DNA of 64,000 bases from MGBC124762 sp048201935 (GTDB lineage Bacteria; Bacillota; Clostridia; Oscillospirales; Oscillospiraceae): contig DBFBGR010000007.1 of assembly GCA_048201935.1 (NCBI GenBank), positions 62,001 through 126,000 on the forward strand, written 5' to 3'. The position numbers and the translations under genes were made by a program. Shown here in pieces: positions 24,284 to 32,334 of this stretch. Numbering within the stretch: position 1 is the stretch's first letter; each line of letters begins with the position of its first letter. The notes under the pieces were generated by a model, which saw only the letters and a program-made list of their open reading frames with translations, was not told the DNA's origin and did not search any database.

Positions 24284-25414
24284 ATGGCCGTCGTGGGCGT
24301 CGTGGCGGAATATAACCCCTTCCACCGGGGCCACGCCTACCATTTGGAGCGTGCCCGGGCGCTGGCGGGGCAGTCGGCCACGCTCATCGTGTGCATGTCG
24401 GGCCACTGGGTCCAGCGGGGCGACTGCGCCGTGGCCGACAAGTGGACCAGGGCCCGCTGGGCCTGCCAGAGCGGCGCGGACCTTGTTTTCGAGCTGCCCA
24501 CGGTCTTTGCCCTCTCCTCCGCCGAGACCTTCGCCCAAAGCGCCGTGGCCCTCCTCCACGCCGCTGGGGCGGATACCCTCAGCTTCGGCTGCGAGGACCC
24601 GGACCTGGCCAGGCTCCAAGCCCTGGCCGATGCGCTGGACGACCCGGCCTTCGACGAGGCTCTCCGGCCCCTTTTGGCCCAGGGCCTGGCCTACCCCGCC
24701 GCCCGGGAACAGGCCCTGGCCCCGCTCCTAGGACCCGAGACGGCGGCCCTGGTCCGCACCCCCAACAACAACCTGGCGGTGGAGTATCTACGAGCCAGTA
24801 AGCCCTGCGGCCTGGCCGCTCTGCCCATAGCGCGGCTGGGCGTGCACGACGGGCCGCTGGAGCAGACCTACCCCTCCGCCTCGGCTCTGCGAGAACTGCT
24901 GCGCCGTGGAGAATTTGACCGGGCAGTGCCTCACCTGCCCCAGCCCTGGGAGGGGCCGGTCTACGACCTGGGGCGCTTCGAGATGGCAATATTATGTAAA
25001 CTTCGTCAGATGTCCCCCGAGGCGTTGTCCGCTCTGCCCGACGGCGGCGACGGCCTGGGCCAGCGGCTGTGGAAAGCGACCCAAGAGGCCCGGGACCTGG
25101 CCCAGCTCTATGGCCTGGCCAAGACCCGGCGGCACACGTTGTCCCGGCTGCGGCGGCTGACGCTGTGGGCGGCCTTCGGGCTGGAGGAGCGGCCCGCGTC
25201 GCCCGCGTATCTCCGGGTGCTGTCCATGACCAAGCAAGGCGCGGCCCATTTGGCCGCCATCAAGGAGCGTTGCCCCCTGCCCATCCTCACCAAGAGCGCC
25301 GACCACAAGGACCTGCTGGCCCAGGAGGCCCGGCTCACCGACCTCTTCGGCCTGTGCGCGCCGTCTCCCCTGCCCTGCGGGGAGGAGTGGCGGCGCTCTC
25401 CGGCGGTGGTATAA
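24284..25414 (+). CDS. tmcAL: tRNA(Met) cytidine acetate ligase
   Basis: Forms N4-acetylcytidine at the elongator tRNA-Met wobble position from acetate and ATP. The 376-residue nucleotidyltransferase-like protein begins VVGVVAEYNPFHRGHAYHL (HxGH-type nucleotide motif), followed by VCMSGHWVQRGDCAVADKW, ELPTVFALSSAETFA and RTPNNNLAVEYL. These match the TmcAL (YlbM) family. The ATG at 24284 follows GGAGGTGAGG. It is divergent from ackA and ends at a strong terminator. Confidence 0.93.
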   Translation: MAVVGVVAEYNPFHRGHAYHLERARALAGQSATLIVCMSGHWVQRGDCAVADKWTRARWACQSGADLVFELPTVFALSSAETFAQSAVALLHAAGADTLSFGCEDPDLARLQALADALDDPAFDEALRPLLAQGLAYPAAREQALAPLLGPETAALVRTPNNNLAVEYLRASKPCGLAALPIARLGVHDGPLEQTYPSASALRELLRRGEFDRAVPHLPQPWEGPVYDLGRFEMAILCKLRQMSPEALSALPDGGDGLGQRLWKATQEARDLAQLYGLAKTRRHTLSRLRRLTLWAAFGLEERPASPAYLRVLSMTKQGAAHLAAIKERCPLPILTKSADHKDLLAQEARLTDLFGLCAPSPLPCGEEWRRSPAVV

Positions 25415-25446
25415 AAAAACACACCCCAGGTGGGGTGTGTTTTTTT
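25413..25446. terminator. Bidirectional terminator after tmcAL
   Basis: Seven A, a CACACCCCA/TGGGGTGTG stem and seven T (25413-25446), between convergent genes. Confidence 0.92.
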
Positions 25447-25463
25447 GATGTAGGAAGCCTTGC

Positions 25464-26306
25464 TCAGGCCACGGTGTTCTCGTTGCGGAACTGGAGCATC
25501 ACGATGCCAAACAGCACGTTGGCGCCGATGCCAGCCAGGGAGTTGAGCACATTTAGGCCGCCGGCAAAGCCGCTGGTCAGCAGGGTCAGCAACTGGCACC
25601 CGGCCACCACGAAGGTCACCACCACCACGAACATGGAGGGCACGCCCGCCAGCTTGCCCGTGGCGTCGGAGACCTGGGCCTCCTTGATGGTCTTCAGGAC
25701 CTTGATGTAGTAGACGACCATCAGCGCCAGGATGGCGGCCACCAGGATAAAGGTCACCACCATCACGCCGGTGGCGGCGGAGGCCATGGAGCCGTACTCA
25801 TAGCCGTAGCCGGCATAGCTGCCCACGCCGATGGCGGCGATGAGCAGCATGATCTCCGTCAGACCCAGCGTCACGCCCATGTAGATGAGCTGAGCCAGCA
25901 CGCCGGGCCAAAGCAGCTTCAAGCCCAGGGTCATCAGGTGAGCCTTAGAGCCGTCCAAGCCGGAGACCCAGCACAGCCACAGCCCGGCCACGATCACGCC
26001 GGTGATGGCCAGGGCGACCAGGGAGGCCAGCACGGTCACAGCGCCCAGGCTGCCCGCGCCCAGCGCGGCGAACATATCGCTGGCGCCCGCGCCCTGGATC
26101 ATGCCGATAAGCTGGAAGAAGGCCACCACGGACAAGCAGATGACGGCGGCCAGGTACAGGGGATTGGCCCGGACGGACTCCAGAGGACCACCCACAGCCG
26201 GGGTCTTCACCGGGGCGGGAGCGGGGGTCTCCTCCACGGGAGCGCCGCAGCTGGCGCACACCTTGTCGGTGTCGGCCATCTCAGCGCCGCATTTCTTACA
26301 AAACAT
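25464..26306 (-). CDS. Zinc-ribbon membrane protein (paralogue 1)
   Basis: A 280-residue protein with an N-terminal zinc ribbon (MFCKKCGAEMADTDKVCASCG: two CxxC knuckles), a Pro/Ala linker, and about six membrane segments from residue 55 on. The same layout is seen in the next gene upstream, so the pair arose by duplication. Function is unknown; such zinc-ribbon membrane proteins are common in Clostridia. The ATG at 26306 is preferred to an upstream TTG because of the AAGGAG site. It is 64 bases after the paralogue, likely the same transcript. Confidence 0.8.
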   Translation of the reverse strand: MFCKKCGAEMADTDKVCASCGAPVEETPAPAPVKTPAVGGPLESVRANPLYLAAVICLSVVAFFQLIGMIQGAGASDMFAALGAGSLGAVTVLASLVALAITGVIVAGLWLCWVSGLDGSKAHLMTLGLKLLWPGVLAQLIYMGVTLGLTEIMLLIAAIGVGSYAGYGYEYGSMASAATGVMVVTFILVAAILALMVVYYIKVLKTIKEAQVSDATGKLAGVPSMFVVVVTFVVAGCQLLTLLTSGFAGGLNVLNSLAGIGANVLFGIVMLQFRNENTVA

Positions 26307-26370
26307 ACTTGCTCTCTCCTTTTCTTTTTTCAAAATTGACTCGGCGGCAGACCGCCGGGGTCGACAGAGT

Positions 26371-27297
26371 TTAAGCGGCCGCCAGGACCTTGTTGCGCCA
26401 GCTCAGCGCCACCGCGCCGAAGAGGATGGAGTGGGCCGCGCTGAACAGATAGTTCAGTATGGTCAGCACCATCAGCTCCGAGGGTACGGTCACAGACACC
26501 ACCATGTACAAGATCGACAGAGCGCCGATGATGAAGCACATGACGATGAGATACATAGACGGCGCGCCGGAGATCTCGCCGGTCTGGGCGGTGGCGATGG
26601 CGTAGCCCACCGCCTTGCGGGCCTTGAGGTAAAAGAGCACCATCAAAACCCCAATAGCCAGGATGATGACCAGCCCCACCACAGCCAGCATGGTCACCAT
26701 GCCGGCGGCGGCCCGGGCGGCGTAGCGATCGTAGTCGTAGTAATAGTCATAGCCGCTGGTCGCCGCGCCCATGAAGCCGCCCACCAGCGCCAGCATCAGC
26801 ATCATAAAGGCCAACAGGGCCAGCATGACGATCACGTAGACCATCTGGGCCATCAGCGTGCCCCGGACCAGCTTCAGGCCACGGACCAGCCCGGAGGTCT
26901 TGCCCTGGGCGCCGGAGACGTAGGTCATCCACAGCCCAATGAGCAGCAACACAGACATGACCAGCGCGCCCAGGGTGAGGACCACGGTAAGGGTCTGGAC
27001 CATGTTTAGCCCTGCCGCCGCCTCCCAGTCTCCCTGCCTCCACATCGTGTAGTCGATGTAGTCGTTCATGGTGTTGTAGGCAAAAAACAGGCTGATGAAC
27101 TGCAGCAGCGTTACCACCGACGCGCAGATGACCGCCACCAGGAACAAGGGGCTCCGGCCGGCCGCCAGCAGGGGGTTGCCCGGGTCGGGGGCGATGTAGG
27201 ACGGGCTCGCGGGGGCCGGGTCGGTCATCGGCGCGCCGCAGCCGGGGCAAAAGCGGTCGTTGTCGCCCAGTTGGGTGCCGCAGTGTTTGCAAAACAC
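26371..27297 (-). CDS. Zinc-ribbon membrane protein (paralogue 2)
   Basis: A 308-residue protein: FCKHCGTQLGDNDRFCPGCG (two CxxC knuckles) at the N-terminus, a short Pro-rich linker, then about six membrane segments with a Tyr/Asp-rich cytoplasmic or external loop near residue 185. It shares layout and segments (NPLxLAxV near the first helix) with the downstream paralogue. The GTG at 27297 follows AGGAG by about ten bases. The frame is open for 300 codons upstream, but that part overlaps the divergent uridine kinase and is a shadow. Confidence 0.8.
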   Translation of the reverse strand: MFCKHCGTQLGDNDRFCPGCGAPMTDPAPASPSYIAPDPGNPLLAAGRSPLFLVAVICASVVTLLQFISLFFAYNTMNDYIDYTMWRQGDWEAAAGLNMVQTLTVVLTLGALVMSVLLLIGLWMTYVSGAQGKTSGLVRGLKLVRGTLMAQMVYVIVMLALLAFMMLMLALVGGFMGAATSGYDYYYDYDRYAARAAAGMVTMLAVVGLVIILAIGVLMVLFYLKARKAVGYAIATAQTGEISGAPSMYLIVMCFIIGALSILYMVVSVTVPSELMVLTILNYLFSAAHSILFGAVALSWRNKVLAAA

Positions 27298-27378
27298 GAT
27301 AAAAACGCTCCTCTCTCCATGGACGCGCCCAAATTCTCTCCCTCTCTCCGAAGCAAGGGCGGCGCGCATGCTTTTAGC

Positions 27379-27407
27379 AGTATACCATATTTTTCCCTCC
27401 CTGACAA
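27379..27407 (-). promoter_or_regulatory. Promoter of the zinc-ribbon pair
   Basis: Minus strand TTGTCA (27402-27407), 17-bp spacer, TATACT (27379-27384). Confidence 0.75.
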
Positions 27408-27457
27408 GTACACATCTCCACATAACGGCCCAAAACTGGAGATTTTTTCTCTTCCTC

Positions 27458-27486
27458 TTGCCTTTTTTGGCCCTGGGCGGTATACT
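27458..27486 (+). promoter_or_regulatory. udk promoter
   Basis: TTGCCT (27458-27463), 17-bp spacer, TATACT (27481-27486). Confidence 0.7.
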
Positions 27487-27534
27487 GAAAGGCGATAAAC
27501 CTATGTAAGGGGGGCGGCGGATCTGGACAGCGTT

Positions 27535-28146
27535 ATGGTCATCGGCATCGCCGGGGGCACCGGCTCGGGCAAGACCACCCTCACCAACCGGCTGCGTGAC
27601 CGCTTTGGCGAAGACGTTTCGGTGGTCTACCACGACAGCTACTATAAAGCCCACGACGAGCTGCCCTTTGAGGAGCGGTGCCGTCTCAATTACGACCACC
27701 CCGATTCCTTCGACACCGCGCTGCTGGTGGAGCACCTTGCCGCTCTGCGCCAGGGCCGGGCCATCGACTGCCCCACCTATGATTACACCATCCACAACCG
27801 CGCCGCCGAGACCGTGCGCATCCAGCCCGCCCGGGTCATTTTGGTGGAGGGCATTCTGATCTTCGAGAACAAGGCCCTCAGAGACCTGATGGACATCAAA
27901 ATTTTCGTGGATACCGACGCGGATGTGCGCATCCTGCGGCGCATTTTGCGGGACGTGAAGGAGCGCGGGCGGAGCCTGGACAGCGTGGTGAGCCAGTACC
28001 TTACCACCGTCAAGCCCATGCACGAGCAGTACGTCCAGCCCTCCCGGCAGTACGCCGATATTGTGGTCCCCGAGGGCGGGCACAACGTGGTGGCCCTGGA
28101 CCTGCTCATCCAGAGGGTGGAGAGCCATCTCGAAGCGCGAGGGTAG
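27535..28146 (+). CDS. udk: Uridine kinase
   Basis: Phosphorylates uridine and cytidine to UMP and CMP in pyrimidine salvage. The 203-residue product has the P-loop GIAGGTGSGKTTL at residues 4-16, the VVYHDSYYKAHDELPFEER segment, NYDHPDSFD, PTYDYTIHNR and VILVEGILIFEN. Length is typical. The ATG is weakly served: the nearest purine tract (GGGGGG) is over 15 bases away, and a non-ATG start a few codons earlier (for example CTG at 27523) cannot be excluded. It is followed by an unusually folded intergenic element. Confidence 0.92.
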   Translation: MVIGIAGGTGSGKTTLTNRLRDRFGEDVSVVYHDSYYKAHDELPFEERCRLNYDHPDSFDTALLVEHLAALRQGRAIDCPTYDYTIHNRAAETVRIQPARVILVEGILIFENKALRDLMDIKIFVDTDADVRILRRILRDVKERGRSLDSVVSQYLTTVKPMHEQYVQPSRQYADIVVPEGGHNVVALDLLIQRVESHLEARG

Positions 28147-28251
28147 GCGCATAGCGACCGATGGACCGGCGACAGGCCAAAAACAGGCGAACGCCGAAGG
28201 CGTGAGCGGCATTTTGGCCGCGCAGCCGGGAAGCGGGAGCGGCCATGCGCC
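28146..28251 (+). other. Multi-branched inverted-repeat element after udk
   Basis: GGCGCAT (28146-28152) pairs with ATGCGCC (28245-28251). Inside, GGCCAAAA (28175-28182) pairs with TTTTGGCC (28212-28219), which in turn encloses ACGCC-GAA-GGCGT (28191-28203). The nested arms resemble a mobile intergenic repeat or structured RNA. No U-tract follows, so it is not a simple terminator. No supported ORF crosses it. Confidence 0.5.
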
Positions 28252-28328
28252 CAACCCGAGCGTGACAGGGAACTTTTTTGCCCCGGGTACGTCAAAGAAC
28301 TGCTAACAAAACAAAAAAGGAGTTTTTT

Positions 28329-29018
28329 ATGATGAAGCATCGTATGTTGGCCCTGGGCCTGGCCCTGTGCATGATGGCCGGACTGGCCGCCTGCGGCGGC
28401 AACGGCGGCGACGTTCCCCCCACCCCCGCCCCCGTGGAGAGCGTGTCCCCCGCCCCGGAGGGCACCGTGGAGCCCACCGCCACGCCCGCTCCTTCGGACG
28501 AGGTGACCGCCACGCCCGCGCCCAGCGGCGACCCTGTGGAGACTCCCTCGCCCACGCCTACCCCCGCCATCGGCGATCCCACTGCGCCCCCTTCGGAGGA
28601 GCCCAGCGCGGAGCCTTCGGACACCCCCTCCATCGCCATCCCCGCCGCCAGCACGGTCTATGACACGGTAGCCCAGTCCTCCGGCGGCACCACCGCCACT
28701 ATGGACGCTTCGGCGGTGCTGGAGACCTTCTACAGCGTCTCCGCCGGGGACCTGGAGGACTTCGCCTTCTATATGCCCGAGCTCAGCGCCTACACCGAGG
28801 AGTTCTTCATCGCCCGGGCCAAGGCGGGCAAGGTGGACAGCGTGAAAGCCGCCTGCCAGAGCCGTCTGGACGGTCTGAAGGAGGAGGGGGCCACCTACCC
28901 CACCGCCGCCGTCTATCTGGACAGCGCCAAGATCGTCACCGAGGGCGACTGGGTCATGCTGTGCATCTGCCCCGACCCCAGCGGCGCGGTTAGCGCCTTC
29001 CAAAACGCGGTAAAATAA
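28329..29018 (+). CDS. DUF4358 lipoprotein
   Basis: A 229-residue lipoprotein: signal then MAGLAACGG (lipid Cys about 20), a long Pro/Thr/Ser/Glu linker to about residue 105, and a C-terminal DUF4358 domain (about 110-229) with FAFYMPELSAYTEEFFIARAK and YLDSAKIVTEGDWVML. DUF4358 genes are often found beside MBOAT and DHHW genes in Clostridia, exactly the order seen here, so it probably serves the cell-surface acylation system. ATG after AAGGAG; a second ATG follows directly. Confidence 0.85.
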   Translation: MMKHRMLALGLALCMMAGLAACGGNGGDVPPTPAPVESVSPAPEGTVEPTATPAPSDEVTATPAPSGDPVETPSPTPTPAIGDPTAPPSEEPSAEPSDTPSIAIPAASTVYDTVAQSSGGTTATMDASAVLETFYSVSAGDLEDFAFYMPELSAYTEEFFIARAKAGKVDSVKAACQSRLDGLKEEGATYPTAAVYLDSAKIVTEGDWVMLCICPDPSGAVSAFQNAVK

Positions 29019-29044
29019 AGAAAACTTAGGTCCGGAGGCGTTCT

Positions 29045-30448
29045 ATGGTCTTCTCAACCCCCTTCTTCCTGTTCTTCTATCTGCCGGTGGTGCTGGCGGT
29101 GTATTATCTTACGCCGCTGAAGCTGAGAAATGCCGTTTTGCTGGTGGTCAACCTCATCTTCTACGGCTGGGGCGAGCCGGTCTACATCCTTATCATGTTC
29201 GCCTCCATTGCCATCGACTACACCCACGGCATGCTGGTGACCCGGGCCCAGTCTCACGGCAACGACCGCGCCGCCAAGGCGGCGGTGGCCAGTTCGGTCA
29301 TCTTCAACCTGGCGCTGCTCTTTTTCTTCAAGTACTGGGACTTCATCGCCGGGGCCCTGGCCAGCGTTGGCCTTCACTTCATGCCCCAGCTGGGCCTGAG
29401 CCTGCCCATCGGCATCAGCTTCTACACCTTCCAGACCATGAGCTACACCATCGATGTCTACCGGGGCGATGCCCGGTGCCAGAAGAACATCGTCACCTTT
29501 GGCACCTTCGTGACCCTGTTCCCCCAGCTCATCGCCGGGCCTATCATCAAATATAAGGACCTGGACGAGCAGTTGGAGACACGGACCCACTCCCCCGAGC
29601 AGTTTGCCTCTGGCGTGCAGACCTTTGTGGTGGGCCTGGCCAAAAAGGTCCTCATCGCCAACAACCTGGGCCAGCTCTGGGACGCCTATCTGGCAACGCC
29701 GCTGTCGGGGCTGTCCACCCTAGGGGCCTGGCTGGGCATTTTGGCCTTCTCCTTCCAGCTCTATTTTGACTTCTCGGGCTATTCGGATATGGCCGTGGGC
29801 CTGGGCCGGATGCTGGGCTTTGAGTTCATGCGTAACTTCAACTACCCCTATATCTCCAAGAGCGTCACCGAGTTCTGGCGCAGGTGGCATATCTCCCTGA
29901 GCTCCTGGTTTCGGGAGTATGTGTACTTCCCCCTGGGGGGCAGCCGGGTGAAAAAGCCCCGGCTGGTGTTCAACCTCCTGGTGGTGTGGGCCTGCACCGG
30001 CATCTGGCACGGGGCCAACTGGAATTTTTTGCTGTGGGGCCTTTACTACTTCGCCTTTTTGGTGGTAGAAAAGCTGTGGCTGGGCCAGCATTTGAAGAAG
30101 CTCCCCAGCCCCGTGCAGCACATCTATGCGTTGCTGGTGGCGGTGGTGGGCTGGGCGCTGTTCGCCATCGAGGACCTGGCGGTGCTGCCGGGCTATCTGG
30201 GGGCCATGTTCGGCTTCGCCCAGGGCGGGCTGGTCAGTCCCGACGCCCTCTACTTCCTCCGCTCCTACGGCCCGGTGCTACTGCTGGCGGGAGTGGCCTC
30301 CACGCCGCTGGCGGCCGGTCTTTGGACCAAGTCCCCAGACCGGACCAAGAAGCTCGCCCTGCCCGCGCTGCTACTGGGCGGACTGGTGCTCTGCACGGCC
30401 TATCTGGTGGACGCCACCTACAACCCCTTCCTATACTTCCGCTTCTGA
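29045..30448 (+). CDS. MBOAT family O-acyltransferase (AlgI/DltB-like)
   Basis: A 467-residue polytopic membrane protein that moves acyl (usually acetyl) groups across the membrane for transfer to a surface glycan. It has about ten to twelve membrane segments. The MBOAT hallmarks are FWRRWHISLSSWFREYVYFPLGG and the catalytic histidine in TGIWHGANWNFLLWGLYY. It starts after GGAGG, 26 bases behind the DUF4358 gene, and is followed after 13 bases by the DHHW protein, the expected extracytoplasmic partner. The acceptor polymer is not identified. Confidence 0.93.
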   Translation: MVFSTPFFLFFYLPVVLAVYYLTPLKLRNAVLLVVNLIFYGWGEPVYILIMFASIAIDYTHGMLVTRAQSHGNDRAAKAAVASSVIFNLALLFFFKYWDFIAGALASVGLHFMPQLGLSLPIGISFYTFQTMSYTIDVYRGDARCQKNIVTFGTFVTLFPQLIAGPIIKYKDLDEQLETRTHSPEQFASGVQTFVVGLAKKVLIANNLGQLWDAYLATPLSGLSTLGAWLGILAFSFQLYFDFSGYSDMAVGLGRMLGFEFMRNFNYPYISKSVTEFWRRWHISLSSWFREYVYFPLGGSRVKKPRLVFNLLVVWACTGIWHGANWNFLLWGLYYFAFLVVEKLWLGQHLKKLPSPVQHIYALLVAVVGWALFAIEDLAVLPGYLGAMFGFAQGGLVSPDALYFLRSYGPVLLLAGVASTPLAAGLWTKSPDRTKKLALPALLLGGLVLCTAYLVDATYNPFLYFRF

Positions 30449-30461
30449 GGAGGACTTCCCT

Positions 30462-31613
30462 ATGTCTAAGAAATACTCTATCTTCATCACCGCGCTGTTT
30501 TGTGTCTTTTTGGGGGCCTTTTTCGTGGCCAACGCCGCCACGCCGGACAAGGAGTTCTCCCCCATGGAGAACCGCGCCCTGGCCCAGGCCCCGGCCCTCA
30601 CCGTGGCGGGGTTGAAGAGCGGGGACTTCATGCAGGACTTTGAGAGCTACGTCACCGACCAGTTTGCCCTGCGGGACCGCTGGATCGCCCTGAAGGCCGG
30701 GGCGGAGTACGCCTCGGGCAAACAGGAGAACAACGGGGTCTACCTCTGCGACCAGCACACCCTCATCCCCCGCTTCGATCCCCCCGCCGACGACCGGGCC
30801 AAAAAGCGCATCGACGACAACTTTGGCTACGTGGAGAAGTTTGCCACCCTCACCGATCTGCCCGTCTACTTCTCCCTCATCCCCGGCAAGGTCTCCGTCT
30901 GGGCCGACCGGCTGCCCTACGGCGCGCCCAACGACGACGAGGGGACCTACCTGGCCCGGGGCGCGGCTCTGACCGGCCCCAAGTGGCTGGATGTGAACAC
31001 CACCCTCACCAGCCACAAAAACGAGGCCGTCTTCTACCGCACCGACCACCACTGGACCAGCCTGGGGGCCTATTACGCCTACGCCGCGCTGATGGAGGGC
31101 ATGGGTGTGACCCCCAAGCCTTTGAGCGACTTCACCCCCCAGACCGTGTCCACCGAATTTTACGGCACCACCTTCTCCACCTCCGGCGTTCGGTGGATCG
31201 ACCCCGACGTGATGGAGGTCTACGTGCCCCAGGAGGCGGCCACGGTGACCAACCACTTCAGCCAGACCGACGTGCGGGAAGATCAGCCCCTCTACGACAT
31301 AACCAAGCTCCAGGACAAGGACAAGTACTCCATGTTCCTGGGGGGCAACAAGCCCCTGGCCATCGTCAAGTCCAACGTGGCTCCCGCGGGCAGTCCCCGG
31401 CTCATGCTCATCCGGGACTCCTTCTCCGACTCCCTGGCCCCCTTCCTGGCCTACCACTTCTCGGAGATCCATCTGGTGGACCCCCGGTACTACAAGACCT
31501 CCATGGCCCAGTACGCCAAGGACAACGCCATGGACCAGGTGCTGGTGCTCTACAGCGTGGCCAACTTCGTCAGCGAGGGCAACCTCTTTGTGCTGAATAT
31601 GCCCGCCAAGTAA
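30462..31613 (+). CDS. DHHW family (AlgJ/AlgX-like) surface O-acyltransferase partner
   Basis: A 383-residue protein with an N-terminal membrane anchor (about 5-25) and an extracytoplasmic SGNH-like domain. The name-giving motif RTDHHWTSLGAYYAYAAL lies near residue 195 and carries the catalytic Asp-His; the nucleophilic serine is in MLIRDSFSDSLAPFL. Such proteins take the acyl group passed by the MBOAT and place it on the polymer. The open frame begins inside the MBOAT gene; the ATG at 30462 after GGAGGA is the start. Confidence 0.92.
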   Translation: MSKKYSIFITALFCVFLGAFFVANAATPDKEFSPMENRALAQAPALTVAGLKSGDFMQDFESYVTDQFALRDRWIALKAGAEYASGKQENNGVYLCDQHTLIPRFDPPADDRAKKRIDDNFGYVEKFATLTDLPVYFSLIPGKVSVWADRLPYGAPNDDEGTYLARGAALTGPKWLDVNTTLTSHKNEAVFYRTDHHWTSLGAYYAYAALMEGMGVTPKPLSDFTPQTVSTEFYGTTFSTSGVRWIDPDVMEVYVPQEAATVTNHFSQTDVREDQPLYDITKLQDKDKYSMFLGGNKPLAIVKSNVAPAGSPRLMLIRDSFSDSLAPFLAYHFSEIHLVDPRYYKTSMAQYAKDNAMDQVLVLYSVANFVSEGNLFVLNMPAK

Positions 31614-31625
31614 GGCCGGGCAAAG

Positions 31626-31660
31626 AAAAGCAGCCGTTCACAGGGTGAACGGCTGCTTTT
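31626..31660. terminator. Terminator after the acylation operon
   Basis: 15-base arms (31626-31640 and 31646-31660) with a T run, between convergent genes. Confidence 0.92.
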
Positions 31661-31687
31661 TTACTACGAAAGGGCCCTTGCCCTCTG

Positions 31688-31954
31688 CTATTTCACCAGA
31701 TCGTCAGCTCCCTCGCCGTCGATCAAATACGAATATGTTACCTTAAATATCCGCGCCAGAGCCTGCAGCTCCATATCCGTGACGTATCTCTTGTCGGTCT
31801 CGATGCGGGTGATCACGTTCTTGTCCATATCCATCCCCATCAACTGCAAGCGGTGCGCTAGGTCACGCTGGGACAAGCTATCCTTTGCTCTCAACATTTT
31901 CAGGCGTGCGCCGATCAGATTTTTCTGACCCATGGGGCCTCTGGGTTTTGGCAT
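31688..31954 (-). CDS. XRE-family helix-turn-helix regulator
   Basis: An 88-residue DNA-binding protein consisting of one Cro/C1-type HTH (about residues 12-72: MLRAKDSLSQRDLAHRLQ, then VITRIETDKRYVTDMELQALARIF). Residues 27-32 and 40-46 form the turn and recognition helix. There is no ligand or dimerisation domain beyond it. The ATG follows GAGGTGAT. It is divergent from a small unknown ORF and may regulate it. GC content of the gene is lower than the surroundings, a mild sign of transfer. Confidence 0.88.
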   Translation of the reverse strand: MPKPRGPMGQKNLIGARLKMLRAKDSLSQRDLAHRLQLMGMDMDKNVITRIETDKRYVTDMELQALARIFKVTYSYLIDGEGADDLVK

Positions 31955-31990
31955 CGCGCATCACCTCTGTCTCATTTTTACAACCTCTTC

Positions 31991-32019
31991 TTGATTTTAG
32001 CGCGCGCCTATGGTAAAAT
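31991..32019 (+). promoter_or_regulatory. Promoter of the 66-residue protein gene
   Basis: TTGATT (31991-31996), 17-bp spacer, TAAAAT (32014-32019), in the gap shared with the XRE regulator. The spacer contains a GCGCGCGC-like symmetric core. Confidence 0.6.
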
Positions 32020-32080
32020 CGGTTGCAAAAGTGAGACAGCGAATAAAAAGAAACCACTCTCCATTCTTGGGGGTATGTTT

Positions 32081-32281
32081 ATGGGGTTCAAGGCGTGGTT
32101 CCGGGAATGGCGCAATAAGCAAGACGCGCTCCCCTTCAAACCCGGTCCCTGCAGCACCTATGACCACATGCTTGCGTCTGCCACCGCGAGGGAACTTTTG
32201 ACGCTGGACGAGCTCATCGAGGCGTACAAGAGGAAGTTCGAGGAGGAGAAAAAGCAACAGGAACGGTCCTCCACCCCATAG
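32081..32281 (+). CDS. Small protein of unknown function
   Basis: A 66-residue highly charged protein with aromatic residues in the first helix (MGFKAWFREWRN) and a C-terminal Glu/Lys helix, with no recognised family. The ATG at 32081 has GGGGG about seven to nine bases upstream; an ATG two codons earlier is too close. It is flanked by a promoter and a terminator, which makes it a complete single-gene unit and supports its being real. It may be under the control of the divergent XRE regulator. Confidence 0.55.
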   Translation: MGFKAWFREWRNKQDALPFKPGPCSTYDHMLASATARELLTLDELIEAYKRKFEEEKKQQERSSTP

Positions 32282-32285
32282 TGCG

Positions 32286-32327
32286 ACAAACAACCGCCTC
32301 CCCCGGCTGGGGGAGGCGGTTGTTTGT
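32286..32327. terminator. Bidirectional terminator
   Basis: 19-base arms (32286-32304 and 32309-32327) around GGCT, between convergent genes. Confidence 0.9.
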
Positions 32328-32334
32328 TGTTCGC

